Assembly (NCBI RefSeq): GCF_010183535.1
Contig: NC_071333.1
Location: 5,888,587-5,952,586 of the forward strand
Direction: 5' to 3'
Source of the DNA: Caenorhabditis remanei
Lineage: Eukaryota > Nematoda > Chromadorea > Rhabditida > Rhabditidae
DNA length: 64,000 nt
Positions 33,540-46,777 of this stretch are shown piece by piece. The position numbers were made by a program, and so were the translations under genes. The first letter of the stretch is position 1. Every line of letters starts with the position of its first letter. The notes beneath the pieces were generated by a model. That model had not been told where the DNA came from. It searched no databases and saw only the letters and a list, made by a program, of their open reading frames with translations.

Positions 33540-36500
33540 TCACGACTTCACTCTGAATCTCCATGTCTTAGTTGGTGGGGCGCATCCAAGATTTTTGTAC
33601 AATTCCTTGTTCTTCTTTCTCAACGATCGATTCTCTTTGAAAACAGCGATAAGCGAGTTGTCCTCTTGGAAGCGGAGTCTGAAAAGACACACGTTTGATA
33701 AAAATATATAATTTCAAAACAATAATAACTCACTCTCTCAAACAAAAATCTAACCGATTTTCCACTTCCAAAACTCTCATTGCTGTCATCCCAATTGTTT
33801 CAAATAAAACAATGCAGTGGTCACTTCGAATCATAGCCAGCGTCTGGATTCCCATTCCTGGTTCAGGTTCCATAGAAATAACTCCACTGTGGATGAAAAG
33901 GTTGTTGGATGTGTACTTTGAGATGAGCGGTTTTCCGTTTATCTAGAAAAAGAGTTGTAGATATCGTTCTAATTAATTCTGCAATAACTTACACTAATCT
34001 TTGCCATAATTTGTTCTGTTGAAGTCAACGGCACTTTTCCACTGTATTTCTGTTTCTTGGCGGCACGTTTCTTAGTTCTCCACTGTTTCTCATACTTAAT
34101 CTGGTCTCCATCCCATTTCTCCACTACAATGAGTTTTCCAAGATTTTTTAATACTCCACATGACTCCATCATGCCATCAATTTTGCAACACGCTCGAATA
34201 TGATGAGAATGCAAACTCCATATGGACACAACAGACTGCCTACCAATATTGTGTATTGTAAAAATGGTGGAAAACGAAGCACAAATCTCCACAGATGAAA
34301 AGTGTCCTTCTTGAACTGGAAGTGTGCCGTAGTACTCAATAGAAAATGATTTGCTGTCACTTCTGAGCATTCTGTCAACTGCAGTTCGTGACTTTGGACT
34401 GTGTCTGTTAACAACTTTGTAAACTTCGATGGGTCCATGATGAACGAGGCATGCCACATAGTTATCATCTACACTCATTTCATCAATTTTCTTGTTGTGT
34501 TCTTTGCAGCATTCAGATGACCCATCAGATAACACCAACTTGCTGTCAATTGTTTTGTAGTTTATTTCCGTGGTGTCTTTCTCTCTTTCTGAAGTCAGTT
34601 AAACTTCCTAAAAAAAATTTTCTCGGCCGTTGCACTTACTATCTTTGTTTTTCTTAAACAGTTGTAAATTCTCATTGTCCAGAGCGTTGCTTTTGTTGAA
34701 AATTTTTGACTTCAAACTTTTCATTCTTCTCCACACTCGTTGCGTTGTCTGCCTATCTATTGTGTACTCTCCCATTTCGTAATGACCGACAGTCAGTTCC
34801 TTCCCAAACCTATAGAAAAAATATAGATTTTTACTAATATCTAGTAGTTTAAACTCACGCTAAACCATGCATATGTCTAACTGAACCATGCCTGTGCTCC
34901 ACTACTTCTCGTTTTGGATGAGGTTGAGTGAAGAGTTGGATAGGAGCTGTCCCCAACGTTTTCTGATTCGCTTCGTAAGCATTCGTCATTACTCGATCGA
35001 AAACTGTTGGTGGGGAGTTCCCGGGATACACCTGGATTAATATAAAAACATTTTTTCACAAATCGGCTACATACCGCCGGATGGTAAACGTTGATTGCAT
35101 CATGTGCAGGTTTTCCTCTAGATTTGTAGCCAAAAACAAGATCAATCCAGTTGTGCAGCATTGATTGGACATGTTCAGATTCTGAAAAGGTGGTGTGAAT
35201 GTTTTGTAACCAGAAGATAGTTACCTAAAGCATGACGATGCAAGTGAATAAAATTTTCATGAACGGGTTTCCCATCGACATAACACCACTGTGGAACATC
35301 TACATCGTTTACTGCTTCTCCGTTTTGTCTTTCTCCAAAATGATTTCCATTCTCATTTTTCAAAACTTCCACAGTTGTGAATAATTCAGGAACCAGCTCT
35401 TTGTAATCATTACTGGACTCAATTTTTCCCAATCCCAGTCCAGATTCGATGTTATGGAATAGTCTATCTGGGAAATCAAATCTACCATCTTGGAGTTCGA
35501 TGGCTTCCTCTCCGAATGGGAGCAGCCGAATGTTGTAAAATGAGACAACACCACGGTTGGAGCACATTGATCCAAAATGATAAGGAGTTAGGTGACTGAC
35601 TTCCTCATTCTCCTGTAATAATAGTAATTGGAAATCAATCCAATCTTGGTTTTCTTACCTTTAACTCATTGTAATGTTCTTTGTGCTTTTCGATTGATAA
35701 CAAATCTTGTCCCGCAACAGGTCTGTCCAGTTTTCTATACAATGATCGGTCCTGCAGGTCTATTGACTCATTTCCAAACCTCGCCAAAATACGTGGAAAA
35801 ATAGGATAACTGCTGCTGTCATGAATAGTACGTCCCGCAAAGAGGTTCAACATAGTGAGATATTCAAAGTTGGAAATTTTCCCTTCTTCCCATCTTTTTG
35901 TGAATGCCAAGAGATGATTTTCAGTAGCAATCAGTTTTGCAGCGTATTGACTGACTAACTTAGCAAAACGCTGCTGTGAGAAAATGAGAAGAGATTCATG
36001 AGTGTTCATCATCATTTCAAACGAAACTTCCAGAGCATCCCAAGGCCTCATTGGTCTTCGGAATATCATTGTCATGTTTTCAAACAGATATGTTTTTTCT
36101 ACAGTATGAGAACCACACGGGAGTGCAGTGATTCCAGAGCGATGCACATGGAATATTGGATTGGTTTGTGTTCCGTTTGTTATCAATATTCCATGAAGAC
36201 ATGCATTACGGAGTTGTGCAAAAATGTTCGGTTTTCTGATCCAAGATAATGACAATGCGTCGAATACATCAGGAAAACTGTTAGTCTTCTTAATACTTTT
36301 ATGACTTGTAAACATTTCTTTTGTTTTGACATCCGCCACATCAGTTACCATTCTTTCGCCGCGTGGACCCAAAATTGATGTAATTTTTCTAGGTCGATAG
36401 CCATTTTTGATAGCAGTCAGTCTTGAGAATACACGCTGAAATTTAATTGGTTGGTTGTTTCATACAAAATTCGAGCAATCACCTCATTCTCCTCAATTTT

Positions 36501-39500
36501 ATTCATAAGTTCACAAATTTCGTTCACTCGTTTCATGTTTCTTGGAGCCGCCAAAGTTTTCTGCATTCTATCCAGTGAGAAGTTAATTTCAGAAACATCA
36601 CAGTGTGGTTCAGGTATTCTTCCTTTCAAATTTATCTTCTCAATCACTTCGTTTCGTTGGTCAAGCCAGTATCTTGATGCAATTTCACTTTCTACTGTCA
36701 TTTTTTGAATTAGGTCTGGGGTACGGGGCTGTGGATAATCGATGTTTCCTGAAATTAATGAAAGCCGGTTTTTCGAAGGATATTTCAAATAAATCACCTC
36801 TCGTGCTGTCTCTGTTTGGACTATTCAGAAACAATACTGCTAACTTGAACAAATTTGAATTATGATCCTCTCGCTGGGTTATGTTTTCCATTGCTAGTCG
36901 AATCATTTGGTCGATGTCCTGGAATCATTAAACTTCAAGAATCATAAAGAGAACAAATCATACCATAACGTTTCCGAACACAGTTGAAATTTTAGTGTAA
37001 GATCGAATTATTTTGTGGAGCAATACTTCTATTCGTGATGTTTTCTGCCGGTTGAACACTTTGTCTGAAACAAAAATTATGTAAATTAACAATATCTTGA
37101 GGGAACAACTCACTGAACGGAGTAATGTACTGATGTATATCTGTCATCACAAATGTCACACAACTCGCAAAAACATTAGTGACAAACATCATATCCGCCG
37201 CTACCCATATACAGTTAGGCCATGACTCGTCTAGTGTCCATTTAGACATTTCCTCAAAAAATATCCTGTACAAATTATCCTCTTCATCACATTCGACTCG
37301 ATTGGTAATCTTGAAAAAGAACTGGCATAACGTCAAAACGTCTTTGATTCGATGTCTCATCTCTTCCGCAGTTAGTGGCGATTCTTTGTGTTTTCGATAT
37401 GGACATTTCAACAGATTTGGATTTGGGCCGAGAACACTTTCCTTGACTTTTTGTGCAATTTCATCCCAAAACTTAGTTGGTTTTGTGGGCGTCGCTTCAA
37501 TTTCTTCTGGTTCTTCATCATAACCAAGCATGTGAATTGAAGAGTTGCTGGCTGATCTGTGTTTGTTGGAATCAGCTAGTGCAATATCCAACAGGAATTT
37601 GAAAAGCTGAAGTAGGAGTACACACATTGCCCAGTACACATTATCTCTGATGAGTCTTTGTGCATCATTCTCAGGGTGGTCTAACAGTTTTCCATTTTCT
37701 TGGGTGTAGAGTAGAAGGAGATGAGATATTAATCTTGAGGCTCCTTCAAACACAGATTGTCTTCCATTTACACCAATTCGAATGATACTGATTGCAAATG
37801 CAAACCACGGATCAAGAAGTGCTTTGAGTTTTTCATTACGGATTCTGAAGTCTCCCAGTTTAGCAAGTTTCGCCAAAATCGCCACCATATTTTCATCAAT
37901 TCCAGCTGCATTCATTGCTTGAGTGAGTTGATTATTGAAAGTGTAAACCTGTAATGACATCAACTGCCATCATGTAAATCTTTGTTATAACTGACTTTAT
38001 TGAGTGATGTGCAGACCACAGTAAAAACAGCAATTTCCACATCATCTGCAGATTCTTCGAAGATAGTCAACAGCGGATACACAGCTTGACAGGATATTGT
38101 ATTTGGATAGAATGTTTCCAAATGAGCATTGTCTAAACCAGCGGACACGTCAACTTGCTCCCTGAGTAGAATTGAAAAGAGCGCATTAACAGATTGCATA
38201 GTCAGTGGTTTGTTACGGAGTTGACGAGCAAGAATCGGCAGTAAGTTGAGTTGAACGATTTTGGCGATTTTGTCAGAGTAAATGTTGTGGTTCTGAAAGT
38301 CGACAATAAAATGTGGCTTGTGTGATTGACGAGACTTACTATTATTGCCTCATACATTTCGATCAGTGCTCCCACTACTTTTCCATTGTTGTTCACTTCA
38401 ATCAAATAACAAATTTTCTGAATAAAAACTTGTAGAATCAGAAAAAAGTTTCTTCTATCTTACCTCTGTAGTAATGGCATCAAAGCATGCATATTGGGTG
38501 TCTGGGCATAAAACATACGCTTGATGGATTATTTGAAGCAGACCTAAAAATCGAAAGTTTGGTTTGAATGGATATAGACCGACCTTTCATCATGTAATCC
38601 CTGTTCCTTGTCATCATCCGCAAGTCTTTATCCGATGGAACTTCTGTGGGAGTCATTACTCGGAATAGTTCATCGTCATCAATATTTCCTAGCGGTAAGT
38701 CTAACTGTAGCAGTTCTCGGTTGATACGTCGTCTAGTGATTTCCTCTTCTGTTTCATCTCCGTTTAAACTTAGTATCGGCTGACGTGAAAGTTCTCTTTC
38801 CAAAGCTGAATAAGAAAACTTATGAACTCACAATTACCAGTAACAAGTACTCACTTCTTTCTTCGACCCAATGAAACTTATTGTTTTGTGGACTTATTTT
38901 CTCAAAATCGAACAAGTCCATCATGAAAGTGACTAGTTGAGTTGTGCGGACAGCATGGGGTTCTCTACACCATTCTTTGAAGATTTCAACAGTTACAGTT
39001 ACAATGTCATGGGCTTCATCAGTTCCATGATCGTTCCTGATAATACGTGCCACTATTTGCAGTATCAACGGTAGGCACTTTTCCAAATTTGAACCAAGAT
39101 TGGATGACTTGAATCTTATGAGCAATCGATAGAACATGGTAAGATCATTTTCCCAATAAGTAGGTTCTGATAGTAGTTCTGTCAATAAAACAGCTTCCTT
39201 GATTTCGTGGTTTGTGATCATACATTTGTCAAATATTTTCTGCAAAAGCAAAGTTTTACACGTCAATGTTTTCTAAACTTACCTGCAGTATTTTTTCCGG
39301 AACTTTAGTTTTTGTAAATCGAAACAGGAGAGACGTCATTTGAAGTGCTTCTGTTCTTGTGAATCTCTCATTACTCAAATAAGGAGCGTTGAGATAGGCC
39401 AGAAGCAACTCCCAATAGTTTATCGTTTGCTCCTCATTTTCCAAACTTGAGTGTACCAGATGTTTAGTAAAAACATGGAATAAAAACCCAAAGCCGCCAC

Positions 39501-42500
39501 AAGACCTCAGCTGCTCCGCTATACTCTCAAACCCAATCTGCTCTTTTCTGAGTGAAAGTATCTGGTTGTGTTGTACAGGAATCACAGAGTGGAACATCTG
39601 TCCAATGTTGAGTTTACGACCTTTAGTAGACAATGTGAAGCGTCGGGAGTGTTCCAGATTTTTTGAGTTGATTCCGAGTTCATGTACATCATACAAGGAT
39701 TGACGGTCTCCTGAAAGTGTGAAAAGTAAGAAAGGAAAGTTTAAAAAAGAACCGAGACTTTCCTTGAAAAACGATGGGTATTGTGTGATGAAGAGATGAA
39801 ATTGAAATCTTGATTTCATCTAATGGTCGCGTATTTCTTCTATTTGTCACTTGATAAGTTTTCGTAGGAGTCTGAAAAACAATGTGTATTGAAGTTTCAC
39901 TTATTTCTAGAAACCAACCACAATATTAATTTCATCTCCGTTATTAGAAAACTGCAACATTAATGAGTGTACTTGGAATGCCGGTTCTTGTAAGATAAGA
40001 ATCTTGTCCCTTAACCATTTTTATACTGCTAAACTACTTTGAAAGTTTTCACTCACCCATTATTAGTAGTGTACAGGCATCTCAGAACATTACCATCGCA
40101 ATAGCAGTTTAATTTGAGTTTCAAGTTACCAATTGTAACTGCTATCAGTTCAGATCCGTCTAGTTCCTCACGTAATTTGATTTGAAAGTAGACATTCAGA
40201 TTTAACTTCTGAGAACCGCTCACATGAGTTCTGTAAAGTTAAATAATTAGATATCTTAAACATAAATGGAAGCTTCTCACAAATATTCCATATCTTCATG
40301 CTGAACCGGATGGGTCCATGAAAGGTTCAATGTTTGTAGGAGATATGATAAACAGTCATTCCGAATATCGACTTTTTCATGACTTCTCAAAATAGTGTTC
40401 ACGAAATATGATATGAGTAATCCAGGTTCCATGGCATTATTTAATCTTTGGGTCAAGTAGTTGCAAATCGGTGTGTGAGAATAGCGAATTAAAACTTGTT
40501 TCTAAAACTCAAAAATAGTTACTGGACAGAAAAAAAGAAATAGTATACTAACTCGTTGCATGAGCGATTTCAAGTTGTTATGAGCAAAGTCAATGAGATT
40601 GTTGCTCTTTGTCTCTTTATTCAGAAGAAGAAAAAGAGGAGTAATGTCCCGTATATTTTCCAAAAGTATACCACGTGGCAATGGGAAAAAAGACACCGTG
40701 CTAAATATCCTGCAATAGTTTTTAGAAAAATTTCATAGTTTTCAAGTCCAAACTCACTGTTCGTTTAAGAGAAACATGTAAGTTTCCGATATATTACTTA
40801 TTCCTTTCCCACATATCGCCTTACTTATATTGAACACCCGATTCAGTGATTCAAACCAAGTTTGTGATGGAGAGCAAGTATGTGATTGATCACAAAACAC
40901 CAATATAGAAAGACAGGTCAGATGAACCTGACAGTAGTGGTCAAGTTTTGTGTTGAGCCCTATTGCATTGACTTGAAAATGAGAATCAAGCATATCAACT
41001 TCACTGATGTTGAAACTCGCAAGTTTTGTTTCAACATCGAGTAGAAGTGTTCGAATTTCATCAATTAACACATCTTTTTGGCAGTATGCTTTCTTCATAA
41101 GATCTTCTAAAACAATATACTAACATTTTCAGAAATAAGGTAAAAATACCTGATGAATGTGAACGCAATACTTTGGCTAACAGCAGTAAGAAATGATTAA
41201 GTGCGTGATAATTGTTCAAATCTTGAAGAATGAAGACAATCTTCTCTGCCATGTAATTTCTCTGCAATATTTTTCTATCATAATCTGGCCAGGTAACAGT
41301 CAAACTTACCAACTTCATATTCCGTTGGAGACATGCATTTTGAAAACACAAACCAATGATTTCATAGGGTGTTTTTGAGTTTTTAAACTCAGGAATATCA
41401 ATAAGAAGTTCCAGGGTTTTCTTGAAACAGTTTTCCGCTTCTTGAGGTGACAAGTTGACAAAGTGGTTAGTTGCCTCGGATTGTAAGTTAGCGATAAGCT
41501 TGTATCCTTCATTCTCAATTTCTATATGAACCGCACTAAAGTCCCGTTTCTCAACGATTCGTGCCAATTCCTCGTAGTACAAAAACGTTGGACACTGAAC
41601 TAAGTATTCAGTCGATAAGTGTTTCATTCGTTTCAATTTTGCTTGAATCTGATCTCTCAATCCACTTATAATCGCAGTGATAATTATCTTTTCTCTCAAA
41701 TCTCGTTGTTGTTTTACTGTGTACATAACTATTTTTTCCCACATATATTCAAACTGTTCAGTGGATATTGATGGTATTCGTTCTTTTGTTTCACTGATGT
41801 TGTTCAGATCAACACTATATGAAGATACTGGGAATTCATAAACATCAGGAAATTCCAGAATATGATGGGCCTGCAAAAAATAATATCTGAACAAGTTTTA
41901 CGTATTGTTGAGCAACTCACGAAATCAGATAAAGGATTTTTGAGAACATGGTAGAGTGCGAAAGTTTTTGAAACTATTCCATTCTGAGGTATTCTTTGGC
42001 TGTCAATAAAATGATTTAAAAGACCATAATCTTTTTCTTCGGTTGATTGCAAAACGAATTGAATTATCATTTGATGCAAAAAAGTGACTTCATTCGGGGG
42101 TACTGTAGGCAGCGGATACTTTGTCCAGAATTGAATCATAAAATTGATGATGCTGTGTGACTGTACAAGTTCTAGGACTGCGAATGGAGCCCAGTCAATT
42201 GTCTGAAATCTTTTCAATGGCTTTTTGGAATAACAGGAAAGACTTACGTTATCATCAATTACTATTTTTGACAGAATTATCCAGTAGCATTTGATAAGTA
42301 GTTCATATGCATGCTGATACTCGTGATGGCTGTTATCCAGAAGAAACATCTGAAAATGAACAGTTTGATTTACATAAAGCCAGTTTTCAGTTTTAACTTA
42401 CATTGTACTCTTCGACTAAAGCTTTCATTGCGATTTGAGATTCTTGTAAGACCCGTTGACAGTGATTTGCATTAGATGCGGTGGCTACTTTTAGAAAACG

Positions 42501-43317
42501 AAGAAGGAGTACCTGAAGATCATATAATTTTTCTGACCATTAATCAGCACCGTATCAAATAAACTAACCTCATATTCCAATAATTTGTGTCTCTGCGTTT
42601 TTTCTTGAGACTGGGAAGGCACAGTTGCCAGAATTTGTTTGAGTTCAGTCTCCTCCAGAACATAACTTGCTATATGCATAACAATGTAACATCTTGCGTG
42701 CACCATTTCAACCAACTCCTTTTCTATCATGTGGGGATATTCTGTATACCACCTTTTCACCAATTTGATGTCTGGTAAAGTCTGAAAATGGAAATAGTTG
42801 GAGAACACTGTACAAACTGTTCGACTCACATCACTGTCTTTTTGTGTCCATCTAATTCTGTTTTTTCTATATTCACCGGTGACATCTAATCCGGGAAAGT
42901 GTGATTTCATTTTTGACAAGGATAGTTTTTCGGTGTGATTAAAGACTTCGAGAATACTGGAACAATGAATTTTTGTTGGTAAAATGAATTTCTCACTTAC
43001 GTTCTCTCTAACAGCGCAGTATTCGGTTTTACTTTTTGATAGCTAGCGGTTCCTAGGAGTTCATATCGTTTTTTAAATAACTCCGTCATGTTGTACTTGA
43101 ATGCATCTTTCTTATATACATTTTTTCGGCATTCTGAGATCAGAATTTGCGCTGCTTCTTTTATAGTATGACCTGAACACAAAACAAAATTTAGTTGAAC
43201 TGGTCAGAAATCTAGAATAAACCCACTTTTAAAAGGTTCGAAAAAGAGAACATCATGATCAACATCATTTTCCGTCAGCAGATCGTTGATGAGTGATAAC
43301 GTCTCTTTCTTCTCCAT
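33540..43317 (-). CDS. LYST-like BEACH-domain protein, about 2,747 aa
   Basis: A 33-exon model runs from ATG at 43317 to stop at 33540-33542, with phases agreeing throughout. Helical repeat-like sequence fills residues 1-750. A beta-rich segment at about 760-960 may be the ConA-like domain of large BEACH proteins (inference). More helical sequence leads to a PH-BEACH-like segment (about 1990-2075, IFRRPMRPWDALEVSFE) and the BEACH domain (about 2094-2365). The latter shows SNFEYLTMLNLFAGRT, LTPYHFGSMCSNRGVV, ELQDGRFDFPDRLFHNI, RHALESEHVQSMLHNWIDLV, FGYKSRGKPAHDAINVYHPA and IQLFTQPHPKR. Weak WD40-like repeats (SVVSIWSLHSHHIRACC) follow to the C-terminus. BEACH proteins act in vesicle and lysosome traffic; DAINVYHPA favours the LYST class. 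ATG 43317 follows a TTTAG acceptor. One junction (39762) may be GA-AG. Confidence 0.88.
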
Positions 43318-44270
43318 TTTCTTCGTTTCTCTAAATATAAATACTAAGTTATATTACTTATCTACAACAAGAAATGTTTTTAATTCTATTCACTTTGCTT
43401 TTGGAAAGAATAAAGAGTTTCGAATAGGAGCAGTAAAACAAAAGTGAAACCAAAAAGAGAGTCAATTATTAATTTTTTCGTTGTTTGCCATCGAAAAGAA
43501 AACAAACAAACGAATGAAAATGCAAAACAACTAACAAGTAGCTTCAGTAGAAAAATTATATTTGGTGATTTGAAAAATGGTAAGTAGAAAAAGCGTGGAA
43601 AATAGAAACGGGTGACGTTGAGTAGAGTGATAAGAACAATGGAAGTGAAAACTGATGAACTAGCATCTGAGTGCATGTACTAATTGATTAGAAATATCAC
43701 ATTTCATGAAATGAATTCATACATAATTCAATATTTTGTCATCCTTGCGTCCATGCTTAATTTGTTTCTGCCCTAATTTTCCTATAATTTGTAAGGTCCA
43801 CCAACTACCCTGTTCCCACTATCTTTCCTGTTTTGTTTCATTTCCTTTATGCATTTTGTGCATATGCAATGTAATTTATTGTGTCAAAACCCGCTCATCC
43901 AATCCGTTTGTCGCAAAAAGTTGTCAAGCGTGGCGCAAAAATGCTGGTCGCGTAAAACCGTGTCGCCTCAGGAGCACAACAGGCGGGCGACAAACATTGT
44001 ATAGGTTTGAAGGGCAAACGTCTCGTACGGCGACTTCCGCTCGGGGTGTGCGAGAAAATGAAAACAAGCAACTTTCTTACGATCTCCGTTATTGTTTGTT
44101 TCTTTTTCTTCCGCACTCCTCCCCCTTCCAACTTCATGGATGTTCATAATTCATAACGACAAGATAGAAGGAAGAGGGCGCAGACACAACAACTGGGAGA
44201 AAAACACAATATGATTAGTAGGGTGGACACTTGGCACTTCCGTGGAAGTAGGCGGGAAAAGAGCCTCCCG
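43318..44270. other. Divergent intergenic region
   Basis: Lies between the BEACH gene (-) and the ShKT gene (+). A 96-codon hydrophobic minus frame (43386-43676) and a 137-codon plus frame (43736-44149) lack splice or family support and are probably chance. A GC-richer stretch at about 43900-44060 stands out from the AT-rich background and could be promoter sequence. Confidence 0.4.
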
Positions 44271-44327
44271 GAATATATTCACGGAAAAAACCGGACAAGA
44301 TAGACTAGGTGGACAAGTGGCAGCAAG

Positions 44328-44335
44328 TATAAAAG
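44328..44335 (+). promoter_or_regulatory. TATA box of the first ShKT gene
   Basis: TATAAAAG lies 78 bases before the ATG at 44413 and is followed by a short leader ending in TCTCAACAAAAATGG. Such a clear TATA motif is typical of strongly regulated, secreted-protein genes. Confidence 0.6.
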
Positions 44336-44412
44336 CATGAGTACAGTGGTTTCACGTATCAAATTCAGCACTTTTCTGTTTTTGTTTTTTAGTCTAGATT
44401 TTCTCAACAAAA

Positions 44413-45095
44413 ATGGCTCAACAAAAACTTTGGGTTCTAGCCGCACTGCTTGGTAAGATTTGTCAAAAATCAGCCAGTAATTCAATATCTGAAATTTCAG
44501 CTCTAGTCTCCACCGAGATGACAATGCAAATGGTTGCTTATAAAGCTACTCGAACACCGTGTTGCTTGGATACACTTATGCCAAATGTGTGTAAAGCCTT
44601 GTACAATAGAGATCACGAGAAATTCACAAGACAGTGTAGAAGCAATGCTGACTTCTCATTCATCCAGTGCTGTCACTCTTGCCATTTCAATTTGGATATG
44701 TTCACCAGTGATAGTGAGTTTTAGATTGGAAAAACGCTAAGTGTACTAAACTCTTATTTTTCAGCTATCCCAGTACCCACTGACCTCTACCAACACGATG
44801 TAGAGGAGCTCCTTCTCCGTCATCATCCTCAAAACTGTTTTGACCGTCATGGTACTCAATTTTGTGAGGCTTTCGTGACTAGAACTGGAATGTGGGGAAG
44901 AAAAGCTTTGACCTGCCAACACTCAGCATTTGCATTCCGAGTATGCAGGAAGACTTGTGGATTCTGTGCTTCGTATGTTCAACATTAAGAAAATTCTATT
45001 ATTATTTTGAATTTTTCAGGGTGAACAAGACGGCAACTGTCAGATACGACTCCAACTTGGCCAAGAATCCAAAATCCTGCGAACGACTATTCTAA
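44413..45095 (+). CDS. Secreted ShKT-type Cys-rich protein 1
   Basis: Four exons (44413-44452, 44501-44713, 44765-44972, 45020-45095) give 178 residues. A signal peptide (about 1-20) is followed by two Cys modules. Module 1 (about 30-72) reads TPCCLDTLMPNVC...FTRQC...FIQCCHSC; module 2 (about 98-140) reads NCFDRHGTQFCEAF...C...FRVCRKTCGFC, a good ShKT domain (six Cys, ending CxxxCGFC). Module 1 resembles a diverged six-Cys ShKT-like unit with CC pairs. ShKT domains occur in secreted nematode proteins of the cuticle and surface as well as in enzymes; there is no catalytic domain here. AATAAA near 45249 is the likely polyadenylation signal. A longer tandem paralogue follows. Confidence 0.88.
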
Positions 45096-45559
45096 TCGTT
45101 GTACTACCTCCTAACTTATTACCTCTCATTAGTTCCATTTCGAATTATGTGTCATGACTAAAAGTATTAATGCGGTCAGTATTAGTTCTATTATTTCATG
45201 CATTTCAATCAACTGCTGGACCCCCTCACGAACTGATTTCAAAAGATAAATAAAGATTATTGACTTATTGGTTCTTTATTGTTCTCCAAGACCAGCTCAA
45301 TGACCCTTGGCGCCTGCGATTCTAAAATAGGGGGTCAATGCAACCAACGAAGTCCTCCTCAAACTTCTTATTTACAATCTTCGTCATGTAATACAGAACC
45401 CCAAGTGAATGTACAAACATACTACCAAAACGGGTGTGTTCACACCTTTTCAAACACTTTCCCTCCTACCAGCAACTCCTCCTAGACTTTTGATTTTAGC
45501 TTCACGGCCAGTCTCCGATCTTTATTGTCGGTTGATGGGAACAACAGCAGTTTTTCTTC

Positions 45560-46777
45560 ATGCTTGCCGTGCAATTTCTTATTGTCTGCACAACAAGCGT
45601 CTCACTATTATCCGGTGTTGCGCAAGCCGGTGAGTTTATTCATTTTAGTGCCATTCATTATGTTTTCTCAAAGAAAAAAGCACGAGTGAGAGAAAATATG
45701 CGAGAAAAATAATAATATTAAAACCCCGATCAAAAATTATTATTTTCACTCCACCACAAAGCTCAAAAACTAAAATACAATACTCAAATTTAGGAACAAC
45801 TCCAAACTTCAATTTCAACCAACCTCATGATATAAATGATAGAACACCGTGTTGTGTAGACCGGCTGACAACTCTAACATGTAGCAGAATGAGGATTAAC
45901 ACACCTGCCAAATTCTTGAAAAGATGTGCAAATGACCCAGATTTTGCTCTAATTCAATGTTGCTCTTCATGGTAAGTAGCTACTTGAAATTCAAGAAATA
46001 TACGGAACACATCTTTCAGTTTTGATCGAAGGAGCTCTGCGAGCAGTGAAAAGTACAATTTGGTTGTCAGAAGACATTTGGAGGACCCGATGAAAGTTAC
46101 TTGTATAGACAGGCGTGGTGGTGACTGGTGCCAGAAAATGGCAAGAAGGTAAAATAAAACAATGAGAGGGAAATTTTGACTGTGATAGGGGTAATACTAT
46201 TCGAAAATATCGAACTCAGATTGGTATCAAAATATGATGTGACAGAAAAACAACTGGCACGTGTTCAAAAGTTACTGAACAGATAAAAATCGGAAACATT
46301 ATTGATATGCAGCTGATATCTCCAATCAGAATTCAAAAGCATTGGTTTCACTTATCTTAATCTTCCCGTGAATCTCTCATCTGACTTATTTACAGAGAAA
46401 ACTACTGGCAAGACGCGAGTTTCAGCACTATTGGAGGTTGTGGTGCATTCCCTTCCGCATTCCGGGAATGTCGAAACACATGTGGATACTGTTCAGCCAC
46501 AATGCAAATGACAGTAGTCAAGTACGACTACAAGCTAGCTACAAGTACACAGAGATGTGACATAAAAACATACTTTGCGAGGACAGATGACGAAATGAAA
46601 AAGAAGTACAATCCAGCTAGAAAAGGTAACAAAAATATATTCAGTTAAGATAAAATAGTAAGACTATGTATTCAGCGATTTCCAGAGTTCGACCCACTAG
46701 CTCGTCTGACATGGAAAAGGCCAAAAGACACCGACTACTTTGTTGTCGAGGACCATAACTACGAGGATTTTATGTAA
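45560..46777 (+). CDS. Secreted ShKT-type Cys-rich protein 2
   Basis: Five exons (45560-45629, 45794-45971, 46020-46148, 46396-46625, 46686-46777), phases consistent, give about 232 residues. The ATG at 45560 opens a signal peptide (MLAVQFLIVCTTSVSLLSG); an ATG 25 bases upstream is in another frame. Modules match protein 1: DRTPCCVDRLTTLTC...RC...LIQCCSSC, then a ShKT domain VTCIDRRGGDWCQ...C...FRECRNTCGYC. A charged C-terminal extension (DIKTYFARTDDEMKKKY...EFDPLARLTW) is absent from protein 1. For the last exon I chose the CCAG acceptor at 46685, because it gives a longer acidic tail; the TTCAG at 46675 would give a different, basic end. Confidence 0.82.

Noticed and set aside
43386..43676. 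Hydrophobic minus-strand frame upstream of the BEACH gene
   Set aside because: Phe/Leu/Ser-rich antisense of a purine-rich tract; no acceptor or homologue seen. It could be operonic but nothing supports it.
43736..44149. 137-codon plus-strand frame before the ShKT gene
   Set aside because: Ends close to the promoter of the ShKT gene, no domain, lies in the GC-richer promoter-like region.
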